From positions 1 through 5,405 of the forward strand of contig CAJXIK010000146.1 of the NCBI GenBank assembly GCA_913054445.1: a DNA stretch of 5,405 nucleotides. The letters are read 5' to 3'. The notes under the pieces are model-generated. The model had not been told where the DNA came from. It saw only the letters and a program-made list of their open reading frames with translations, and ran no database searches. Positions 1-5,405 of the stretch are shown here, piece after piece. Position 1 is the stretch's first letter. The number at the start of each line of letters is the position of its first letter. The DNA is from an uncultured Bermanella sp. Its GTDB lineage: Bacteria; Pseudomonadota; Gammaproteobacteria; Pseudomonadales; Oceanobacteraceae. The translations under genes and the position numbers were made by a program.

Positions 1-714
1 GATTATGAGCGCGTGACCTACGTGGGGGGCGAGCTGAGACAGTCTCCTTCTGCCAATGCGGTGATCGACCTAGACCGCCGCCTCGATAACCTCGACATGG
101 GCGATGGCACTAAGCTGACCACCGCCAACCTGCGCCTGAGTTCGGTGATTCCGGACACCATAGATGGCTACCACTTGCTATGGGACGGTGAGATGCGCCT
201 CACACTGGACACCTTTGGCGACATGCTGGTGGCCCTGGGCATCGCGCTTATCTTTATTTATTTGATGCTGGTGGGCTATTACCGCTCTTTCATGATTCCC
301 CTCGTGGCCATGTCGGCCATCCCTTTGGGTTTGATTGGGGTCTTCCCCGGTCATTGGATCATGGATCAATCGTTTAGTGCCGCCTCTATGATCGGCGTGA
401 TAGCCTTGTCTGGGGTGGTGGTGCGAAATTCATTGCTGATCATCGATTTCATCTTGGACTATGTTAAGCAAGGCATGCCACTGCGTGAAGCGGTGAGCGA
501 GGCGGGTGCCGTGCGCATGCGCCCCATCATACTGACCGCGCTTGCCATCATTCTCGGCTCTGCCGTGATGCTCACCGACCCAGTGTTTGGCGGTCTGGCC
601 ATATCGCTAATCTTTGGCACCATCGCCTCCACAGCGCTGACGCTGTTGGTGGTGCCCTTGATGTTGTTTTCACTGCTGCGGCGCGAACAAAGCAAGGCTG
701 CCCGTACAGGTTAA
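1..714 (+). CDS. RND-family efflux transporter permease, C-terminal part (5' end off window)
   Basis: This is the last 237 codons of an inner-membrane RND permease (AcrB/HAE-like family, usually about 1,000-1,100 residues), which exports drugs or other compounds by proton antiport with a periplasmic adaptor and an outer-membrane channel. The frame is open from base 1, so the GTG at 13 is internal. Codons 1-70 are the end of the second periplasmic porter region. Five hydrophobic segments follow at about codons 74-94, 96-117, 126-150, 175-192 and 197-224, matching TM8-TM12 of the 12-TM fold. The TM10 motif GVVVRNSLLIIDF is typical of this family; its Arg (codon 142) sits where AcrB has the proton-relay Lys. 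The segment VRMRPIILT before TM11 carries the conserved Arg-Pro. The final TM ends in the family-like ISLIFGTIASTALTLLVVPL, followed by a short basic tail. The substrate cannot be inferred. The TAA stop runs directly into the terminator. Family assignment is confident; subfamily is not. Confidence 0.93.
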   Translation, partial: DYERVTYVGGELRQSPSANAVIDLDRRLDNLDMGDGTKLTTANLRLSSVIPDTIDGYHLLWDGEMRLTLDTFGDMLVALGIALIFIYLMLVGYYRSFMIPLVAMSAIPLGLIGVFPGHWIMDQSFSAASMIGVIALSGVVVRNSLLIIDFILDYVKQGMPLREAVSEAGAVRMRPIILTALAIILGSAVMLTDPVFGGLAISLIFGTIASTALTLLVVPLMLFSLLRREQSKAARTG

Positions 715-752
715 AAAAAACCCCAAGCGGCTGATGCCGCTTGGGGTTTTTT
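713..752. terminator. Bidirectional rho-independent terminator between the RND gene and topA
   Basis: A perfect inverted repeat has arms 715-730 and 737-752 around a 6-base loop (CTGATG). The core is the 10-bp GC-rich CCCCAAGCGG / CCGCTTGGGG, flanked by an A-run on the left and a T-run on the right. Each strand therefore reads as a stem followed by a U-tract: six Us on the + strand and eight on the - strand. It sits exactly between two convergent genes. It starts within the TAA stop of the RND gene and lies 21 bases past the topA stop, so it probably ends transcription from both sides. Confidence 0.93.
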
Positions 753-773
753 ATGGTTTACGTTTTAGTACGA

Positions 774-3530
774 CTATTTCTTAGCGCTGCTTTTCTTAGC
801 CGAGGTTTTTTTCGCGCTGGTTTTCTTGGCCGAGGTCTTCTTGGCACTGGTTTTCTTGGCACTGGTTTTCTTAGCCGAAGCCTTCTTGGCGGGTGCGCGC
901 TTGGCTTTCTCGCTCACCACCCACTTACCCCCTTCAAAATACGCCGTCCAGCCTGACGCTTTGCCTTCTTCGTTATCGGTGGACACATACAATTCCTGTG
1001 TCTTGCGACTGTAGCGCACCATGGACTTATTGCCATTGCTGTCTGCCACTGGGGCATCCAACAAGAAATGATACTTTTCGGGCAACTCCGCCTTGTGCGG
1101 AATCATCTCGAACACTTTCGGCGCACGGGTTTCACGATTCTTTGGAAACTGACTAGCGGCCAAAAATAAGCCGGCGGCACCGTCACGCAAAATGTAGGTA
1201 TCGTCGACCTTGATACACTGCAATTCGGGACACGGCACTGGGTCCATTTTTGGGGGTGCGGGCTGACCGCTGCGCAATAACTTGCGGGTATTTTTACACT
1301 CTTCGTTCATGCAGCCAAAATACTTACCGAAGCGGCCGTTTTTAAGCTGCATCTCGTCGCCGCATTTATCACACTCGAGGGAGGGGCCATCGTAGCCCTT
1401 GATGACAAATTCGCCCGCCTCCACCTCGAAGCCCACACAATCTGGGTTGTTACCACAGATGTGCAACTTGCGTTTCTCATCCACGAGGTAACTTTCCATG
1501 GCGGTGCTGCAAATAGCACAGCGATGCTTCTTACGCAGACGCAGGCTCTCGGCCTCGTCGTCTTCGTCGGCGCTCACCGCCTCGTCGCCCGAGGTCAGAT
1601 TCATGGTCTTGCTGCAACGCTCTTTGGGCGGCAGAGCATAGCCTTCACAGCCCAAGAACACGCCGGTGGTGCCGGTGCGAATTTGCATGTTACGGCCACA
1701 ATCTGGGCACGAAATATCGGTCTTAACCGCCGGATTCAGGCGCATGCCGCCATCCTCGCTGCCCGCCTTTTCTAGGTCCTGAGTGAAGTCCTGATAGAAG
1801 TTATCGAGCACGTTTTTCCACTGCAAGTTGCCCTGGGCGATGCCATCGAGCTTCTCTTCCATGTTGGCGGTGAAATCGTAGTCTAGTAACTCGGCGAAAT
1901 TTTCGGTGAGACGGCTGGTGACGATCTCGCCCATCTTCTCGGCAAAGAAGCGCTTGCCTTCGATGCGCGCATAGCCTCGATCTTGAATGGTGGAGATGAT
2001 GGCCGCATAGGTAGATGGGCGGCCGATACCGCGTTTTTCTAGCTCACGCACTAGGCTCGCTTCGTTAAACCTGGCGGTGGGCTTAGTGAAATGCTGCTTG
2101 GGTTCCACCTGTTCTAGGGTGAGCACATCACCCGCGGCTAAATCGGGCAACAGGTGATCGTCGTCATTCTTGGCCTGCGCGGTCATGGCCCGCAGGTGGC
2201 CGTCGAAACGAATCACACGACCCTTGGCCTTGAGTTCGAAATCACCGCAACTGGCCAACAGCGTGCTGCTGGTAAACTCGGCGTCGGTCATCTGGCAAGC
2301 CATGAAGCGCTGACGAATCAACTCATACAGCTTGTGAGCGTCTGCATCCATTGATTTAAGCTCACCCGAGGTAGTGCGCACATCCGATGGGCGAATCGCT
2401 TCGTGAGCTTCCTGCGCCCCTTCTTTGCTGCTGTACGACTTGGGTTCAGTGGGCAGGTATTTGTCGCCATAGATCTTGGCGATAAATTCGCGAGCGGCGT
2501 TCACCGCATCCATGCTTAAATTAGTGGAATCGGTACGCATGTAGGTGATGTAACCACCTTCATAGAGGCGTTGTGCCATCATCATGGTCTTCTTCACGCC
2601 ATACCCTAAACGGGTACTGGCCGCCTGCTGTAGGGTCGAGGTAATGAAAGGGGCGGCTGGCCGCGAGCGGGTGGGCTTGTCTTCGCGCTTGACGATGGCA
2701 TAGGGCTGGGACTCGAGCACCGCCACCGCCTTCATGGCCTGCGCTTCGTTAACCGGCTTAAAGCTCACGCCGTTTTCTTTATTAACCTGAAAACGAATGG
2801 CATCCCCTTGCGCGGAATTTAGGTGGCTGAATGCCTCCCAATACTCTTCTGGATCGAAGGCACGAATTTCGGCCTCACGCTCCACCACTAGGCGCACCGC
2901 CACAGACTGCACACGACCCGCCGACAGGCCACGGGCTATTTTAGCCCACAATAGCGGCGATACCATGAAACCCACCACCCGATCTAGGAAGCGACGAGCT
3001 TGCTGGGCATCGACCCGAGCCTGATCCAGTATCGCCGGGGTCTCGAACGCCTCTTTGATGGCAGACTTAGTGATTTCATTAAACACCACGCGCTTGTAAG
3101 GGGCTCCCGTGTCACCAATGATTTCCTTGAGGTGCCAAGCGATGGCCTCCCCCTCTCTATCCAAATCGGTCGCGAGATAGATAGTGTCGGCATCTTGGGC
3201 CAACTTGCGTAATTCATTGACCACTTTTTCCTTGCCCGGCAGCACTTCGTACTGGGCCTGCCAATCGTTCTCTGGGTCGATGCCCATCTTCTCGATGAGC
3301 TTGACCTTGTCCTTCTTCCTTTTGTGGACAATTTTATCCTCGGGAGACAGCTTGCGGGTGATGGCCGCCTGCCGCGCACGCTCTTTAGGGTCCACCGGTT
3401 GGCGATTCGCCCCAGTGGGTAAATCCCGCACATGGCCCACGGAAGACTTCACGATAAAATCGTTGCCCAAATATTTATTGATTGTTTTAGCTTTTGCCGG
3501 TGACTCGACAATTACAAGCGACTTGCCCAT
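774..3530 (-). CDS. topA: DNA topoisomerase I (type IA, omega protein)
   Basis: TopA relaxes negative supercoils by cutting one strand through a 5'-phosphotyrosine link and passing the other strand; it balances gyrase and acts behind RNA polymerase. The 918-residue product starts with MGKSLVIVESPAKAKTINKY, which fixes the ATG. An AAGGA lies 12 bases upstream (3543-3547), a rather long spacing. The TOPRIM domain (about 3-150) has Glu9 and the Mg-binding DLDRE triad (D122, D124, E126). The catalytic core (about 160-585) has SAGRVQS (204-210), the nucleophile Tyr330 in GGYITYMRTD with Arg332, His376 in EAHEAIRPSD, and IGRPSTY (502-508). Three C4 zinc fingers follow: C608/C611/C628/C639, C671/C674/C692/C698 and C720/C723/C740/C745. 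A region at 765-875 with only C767 and C772 resembles the metal-free ribbons of E. coli TopA. Residues 875-918 are an added Lys-rich repeat tail, which makes the protein longer than E. coli TopA (865). All key residues are present. Confidence 0.99.
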   Translation of the reverse strand: MGKSLVIVESPAKAKTINKYLGNDFIVKSSVGHVRDLPTGANRQPVDPKERARQAAITRKLSPEDKIVHKRKKDKVKLIEKMGIDPENDWQAQYEVLPGKEKVVNELRKLAQDADTIYLATDLDREGEAIAWHLKEIIGDTGAPYKRVVFNEITKSAIKEAFETPAILDQARVDAQQARRFLDRVVGFMVSPLLWAKIARGLSAGRVQSVAVRLVVEREAEIRAFDPEEYWEAFSHLNSAQGDAIRFQVNKENGVSFKPVNEAQAMKAVAVLESQPYAIVKREDKPTRSRPAAPFITSTLQQAASTRLGYGVKKTMMMAQRLYEGGYITYMRTDSTNLSMDAVNAAREFIAKIYGDKYLPTEPKSYSSKEGAQEAHEAIRPSDVRTTSGELKSMDADAHKLYELIRQRFMACQMTDAEFTSSTLLASCGDFELKAKGRVIRFDGHLRAMTAQAKNDDDHLLPDLAAGDVLTLEQVEPKQHFTKPTARFNEASLVRELEKRGIGRPSTYAAIISTIQDRGYARIEGKRFFAEKMGEIVTSRLTENFAELLDYDFTANMEEKLDGIAQGNLQWKNVLDNFYQDFTQDLEKAGSEDGGMRLNPAVKTDISCPDCGRNMQIRTGTTGVFLGCEGYALPPKERCSKTMNLTSGDEAVSADEDDEAESLRLRKKHRCAICSTAMESYLVDEKRKLHICGNNPDCVGFEVEAGEFVIKGYDGPSLECDKCGDEMQLKNGRFGKYFGCMNEECKNTRKLLRSGQPAPPKMDPVPCPELQCIKVDDTYILRDGAAGLFLAASQFPKNRETRAPKVFEMIPHKAELPEKYHFLLDAPVADSNGNKSMVRYSRKTQELYVSTDNEEGKASGWTAYFEGGKWVVSEKAKRAPAKKASAKKTSAKKTSAKKTSAKKTSAKKTSAKKSSAKK
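777..890 (-). repeat. 15-bp tandem repeat encoding the (AKKTS)n tail of TopA
   Basis: The last 38 codons of topA are seven full five-codon units plus a final AKK. In protein order the units are AKKAS, five of AKKTS, AKKSS and AKK. The units run from 890 down to 777 with no gaps and no frame break. They differ at synonymous positions: Ala is GCC, GCT or GCG; Lys is AAG or AAA; Ser is TCG, AGC or AGT. The array is therefore not a fresh, identical expansion. The encoded tail is strongly basic and probably disordered. A nonspecific nucleic-acid-binding role is inferred by analogy with the Lys/Ala tails of actinobacterial TopA. Confidence 0.95.
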
Positions 3531-3573
3531 ATACCCAACTGTTCCTTAGGTTCGCTCAATTAGAATTGGCACA

Positions 3574-3602
3574 TATATAGAGTGCGCGTTTTGATCGGTC
3601 AA
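3574..3602 (-). promoter_or_regulatory. Predicted sigma70 promoter of topA
   Basis: Read on the - strand, TTGACC (3602-3597; five of six matches to the -35 consensus) is followed after exactly 17 bases by TATATA (3579-3574; four of six matches to the -10). The expected transcription start is near 3567, giving a leader of roughly 36 bases before the topA ATG. The -35 lies within an imperfect palindrome, TTGA-N4-TCAA (3591-3602). In E. coli, topA expression responds to supercoiling and to Fis; nothing here proves the same control. Confidence 0.65.
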
Positions 3603-3674
3603 GCAAAAACCTCTATTTATGCAAAGCAGAGGCTTAAATGCTTATTTTTTAAACATAATAGCCGCAAAATACGG

Positions 3675-3683
3675 TGCTACACT
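3675..3683 (+). promoter_or_regulatory. Candidate extended -10 promoter for the gene at 3726
   Basis: TG-C-TACACT on the + strand matches the extended -10 form (TGn followed by a hexamer with four of six consensus bases). No convincing -35 lies 16-18 bases upstream. A nearby alternative hexamer is CATAAT (3654-3659), also without a clear -35. The predicted start, near 3690, would leave a short leader before either possible start codon. This is a weak call made mainly because the divergent gene needs a promoter in this gap. Confidence 0.3.
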
Positions 3684-3725
3684 TTAAACAAGATTTAGTT
3701 GTGAAAAGTGAATCCTGCAAATTTT

Positions 3726-4487
3726 ATGAGCTACATTTTCATCATCATCATCGTTTTGGCGGTTTTAGGGGTATTGTTATTTGCCCATAGAGTGAGCCAA
3801 AAAGATAAATTAAAGCGAAAAATTAAGGCGCAGAGCAAGCGCATGCTGCATCGTGCCGACGAGATATGGGAGATTGCCGAGGGCACAGGCAGCCTCATTC
3901 ATGCCCCCGATATCATCGAGGCGCTCATGGATTACTACATTTTTCAAATTCGACGCCGTGAAGAGATACTCAGCATGGACGACAGCGACGACCTCATTCA
4001 CGCCGCCGAAGCGTTTAAAAGCAAGCACTCGCCAGACAACATCAAAAATGAATTAAAAAATGACCACGAGATCAACCAGGCAAAACGGCTGTTTTCGCGC
4101 ACCAGCAAGGTATTAAGAACCGCCCTCACCAATAAACTCATCTCCGGTCAGAGCTGCATATCCATGCGCAATGCCTTAAAGCGGCGCATCCTCGATTTAC
4201 AAGTGGATGCCTACGAACGCCTAGGAGACGCCGCAGGCACGCGTAACGACCCAGCGGTGGCCACTAATTTTTATAAGTTCGCCAAGAAGCTGTTGATTGA
4301 ATCCGATTTGAAATTTGAAGGAAAAAACCAGCGGGTGAGAGACATCACCGAGAAGACTCAGACCCTATTTGGCAACACAGTGGAAGACCAACTCACCCGC
4401 GGACTGTCGAAAGAAAACGATAAAACCGATGAACACGGCATTCCTAAGAGCGTGGAGGTCATGCAGGGCAACAAGAAAAACTTCTAA
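3726..4487 (+). CDS. Uncharacterised single-pass membrane protein, divergent from topA
   Basis: I do not recognise a named family. From the ATG at 3726 the product is 253 residues; an in-frame GTG at 3708 would add VNPANF. Neither start has a clear Shine-Dalgarno, so ATG was preferred for its codon and because the protein then opens directly with its hydrophobic segment. Residues 2-20 form one transmembrane helix rich in Ile, Val and Leu, followed by a very basic stretch (KDKLKRKIK). By the positive-inside rule this predicts a short outside N-terminus and about 225 cytoplasmic residues. The rest is charged and mostly helical by eye. Residues 160-193 fit one TPR repeat: Y163, L166, G167, A179, Y183 and A186 fall at the consensus spacing. 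The last 30 residues look disordered. It has its own divergent position beside topA, and its stop overlaps the stop of the convergent gene by 4 bp. The coding call is firm; function is unknown. Confidence 0.85.
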   Translation: MSYIFIIIIVLAVLGVLLFAHRVSQKDKLKRKIKAQSKRMLHRADEIWEIAEGTGSLIHAPDIIEALMDYYIFQIRRREEILSMDDSDDLIHAAEAFKSKHSPDNIKNELKNDHEINQAKRLFSRTSKVLRTALTNKLISGQSCISMRNALKRRILDLQVDAYERLGDAAGTRNDPAVATNFYKFAKKLLIESDLKFEGKNQRVRDITEKTQTLFGNTVEDQLTRGLSKENDKTDEHGIPKSVEVMQGNKKNF

Positions 4488-4711
4488 CTCGGCCCGGTTT
4501 TATCCGCCGTTACCAACTCAAACCTAGCCTGTTGCTGGCCGTTCAGCAGCACATTTTCTTGAAACATGGCCAGAGGACGGAGCCAATAACCATAGTCGCC
4601 ATACAGCGCCTGATAATACACGAGCCATTCCTCGGTCTCGCTGTGCTGTGCACAGCCCATGACCTTATAAAGTGAACCTTTATAGTGCTTATATATGCCG
4701 TTTTTAACCAC
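4484..4711 (-). CDS. DUF1653 domain small protein
   Basis: The 75-residue protein is essentially one DUF1653 domain, a small bacterial family of unknown function. The recognisable family pattern is GIYKHYKGSLYKV near the N-terminus (residues 5-17), then the HSET motif, WLVYYQALYGDYGYWLRP in the middle and a closing MFQENV segment. The conserved aromatic and Gly residues (YQALYGDYG, W-RP) are all present, and the length is usual for the family. No signal peptide or membrane helix is seen, so it is likely cytoplasmic. The GTG start at 4711 is supported by a near-perfect Shine-Dalgarno six bases upstream and by the family N-terminus. It is the downstream gene of an operon with the lipoprotein at 4723-5405. 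Its TAG stop overlaps the TAA of the convergent gene. Family membership is confident; the biochemical role is not known. Confidence 0.93.
   Translation of the reverse strand: MVKNGIYKHYKGSLYKVMGCAQHSETEEWLVYYQALYGDYGYWLRPLAMFQENVLLNGQQQARFELVTADKTGPS
4530..4560 (+). terminator. Possible terminator of the gene at 3726, inside the convergent DUF1653 gene
   Basis: TGTTGCTG (4530-4537) can pair with CAGCAGCA (4544-4551) as an 8-bp stem with one G-U pair and a 6-base loop. It is followed by the T-rich ATTTTCTT on the + strand. It lies 43 bases past the stop of the rightward gene, where no other terminator is visible. The T-tract is broken, and the bases also encode conserved-context DUF1653 residues, so chance is a real alternative. 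Confidence 0.3.
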
Positions 4712-4716
4712 CGTAA

Positions 4717-4725
4717 ACCCCCTTA
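4717..4725 (-). promoter_or_regulatory. Strong ribosome binding site of the DUF1653 gene, overlapping the upstream stop
   Basis: On the - strand the sequence TAAGGGGGT (4725-4717) differs from the ideal TAAGGAGGT at one base. Six bases separate its last G from the GTG start at 4711. Its first three bases are the TAA stop of the lipoprotein gene, so a ribosome ending there sits on the next gene's binding site. This suggests translational coupling and decides the GTG start. Confidence 0.8.
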
Positions 4726-5405
4726 GTTCTGGATTTTACAATTACGCCATTCACAGCGCACCAGCATGAAGGTTTTATCACGGCACACGGCTTCGAGGAT
4801 TTCGTTGGGGCCATCGGCTTTCAAGGAACGAACCCGAGGGCTGACACACCCTTCGCGCTTCACCATGCGTTCGACCACGTAGGCACTGCGTGAGTATTTC
4901 TTGGCTTTCTTGCGTTCGATGCGGCTGATGTGCAGAAAGTGATCGGCACCCTGAGCCTCTTGGGACTGCTGTAGCTTCACCAGTATTTCAAGTAGTTCGC
5001 TGTCTTCGCTCAGGTCCATCTCGCCGTCTCGATACTCTGCCATGGTATCTAGGCAAGTGTCTTCTTGGTCGCCAGCGTTCAATAAATCGGCGACTCTTTG
5101 CTCGGCCTCGGCGACGATGTCGAAGGTCAAGCCCATGGCGTAACGCGCGCCAGTTTCAAGACGGTCGTTGGTTAGGGTTACTAGGTTATAACTTAGCCCG
5201 TAGTCGGCCGCCTCTACTAGGTTACCATTGCGTTTCCACCAGCTGCGGTATCCGCGTAAGGCCGCTTGTTTGGCGGCCACACTCACCTTACTGCATTGAT
5301 CGGTCAATTTGCGCAGCGCCACGTCGTTCACTAGGGCATAGCTAATGGCCTGCTCCTGAGGCGACCGAGACACGCCGCTGCAGGCAGCCAGTGCCAATAA
5401 ACTGA
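4723..5405 (-). CDS. Putative lipoprotein of unknown function (5' end off window)
   Basis: The frame is open to the right edge, so the first codons are missing; the TTG at 5397 is inside the signal peptide and not the real start. The visible N-terminus, SLLALAAC followed by SG, fits a type II signal peptide with lipobox L-A-A-C, predicting cleavage before Cys and lipid anchoring in the envelope. The residue after the Cys is Ser, not Asp, which favours the outer membrane by the E. coli sorting rule. The mature part is about 219 residues, mostly helical by eye, with a W-W-K-R-N segment early on and a basic ERKKAKK stretch in the middle. Six further cysteines lie at mature positions 30, 110, 179, 200, 210 and 215; four cluster near the C-terminus (C-x20-C-x9-C-x4-C), an even number that could form disulfides in the periplasm. 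I do not recognise a characterised family. It is the upstream partner of the DUF1653 gene in one operon. Confidence 0.85.
   Translation of the reverse strand, partial: SLLALAACSGVSRSPQEQAISYALVNDVALRKLTDQCSKVSVAAKQAALRGYRSWWKRNGNLVEAADYGLSYNLVTLTNDRLETGARYAMGLTFDIVAEAEQRVADLLNAGDQEDTCLDTMAEYRDGEMDLSEDSELLEILVKLQQSQEAQGADHFLHISRIERKKAKKYSRSAYVVERMVKREGCVSPRVRSLKADGPNEILEAVCRDKTFMLVRCEWRNCKIQN

Noticed and set aside
777..890. Regular repeat considered as a CRISPR array
   Set aside because: The units are 15 bp, contiguous, in frame with topA and have no spacers.
741..956. Rightward open frame rich in Gly, Phe and Leu with apparent repeats
   Set aside because: It is the antisense of the topA Lys-rich repeat tail; the repeats come from the 15-bp array, and it starts within the terminator.
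1461..1775. Rightward 104-codon open frame inside topA
   Set aside because: It lies entirely antisense to the TopA zinc-finger region, has no visible ribosome binding site, and its composition fits a shadow of the real gene.
2984..3433. Leftward 149-codon open frame in a second frame inside topA
   Set aside because: It overlaps the TOPRIM and early core coding sequence on the same strand; the product is a Ser/Arg-rich frame-shifted reading of TopA.
3605..3633. Leftward terminator-like hairpin (CCTCT / AGAGG plus five Ts) upstream of topA
   Set aside because: The stem is only 5 bp with a 13-base loop, and no leftward gene precedes it; too weak to call.
3741..3752. Four ATC triplets as a microsatellite
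   Set aside because: They encode four isoleucines in the transmembrane helix of the membrane protein; too short to suggest phase variation.
1..5405. Mobile element, phage, toxin-antitoxin or defence system
   Set aside because: No transposase, integrase, terminal repeats, tRNA site or recognisable toxin or effector motif was seen; the content fits core chromosome.

Overview
The window reads as an ordinary chromosomal stretch of a gammaproteobacterium of moderate GC content. The strongest pointer is the DNA topoisomerase I, which has the N-terminus, the three C4 zinc fingers and the two cysteine-poor C-terminal ribbons of the gammaproteobacterial TopA type. A DUF1653 gene and a small lipoprotein gene nearby fit a marine or pseudomonad-like lineage. 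I cannot name a genus from the sequence alone.

Layout from left to right. Bases 1-714 (+) are the 3' end of an RND efflux pump permease gene whose start lies off the left edge. A strong bidirectional hairpin terminator (about 713-752) separates it from topA (774-3530, -), which converges on it. TopA is complete at 918 codons. It ends in an unusual Lys-rich tail built from a 15-bp in-frame tandem repeat (777-890). A roughly 195-bp AT-rich divergent intergenic region (3531-3725) carries a good sigma70 promoter for topA and a weaker candidate for the rightward gene. That gene (3726-4487, +) encodes an uncharacterised single-pass membrane protein with a cytoplasmic helical domain and one TPR-like hairpin. 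Its stop codon overlaps the stop of the convergent DUF1653 gene (4484-4711, -) by 4 bp. The DUF1653 gene is the second gene of a leftward operon. The first gene (4723-5405, -, 5' end off the right edge) encodes a putative lipoprotein, and its stop codon forms part of the DUF1653 ribosome binding site.

The genes do not form an obvious single system. TopA is housekeeping (removal of negative supercoils). The RND pump is envelope export. The remaining three genes are hypothetical or of unknown function. I saw no CRISPR array, insertion sequence, integrase, tRNA, rRNA or defence cassette. The points most worth a second look are the TopA repeat tail, the uncharacterised membrane protein transcribed divergently from topA, and the compact gene junctions at 4484-4487 and 4709-4725.
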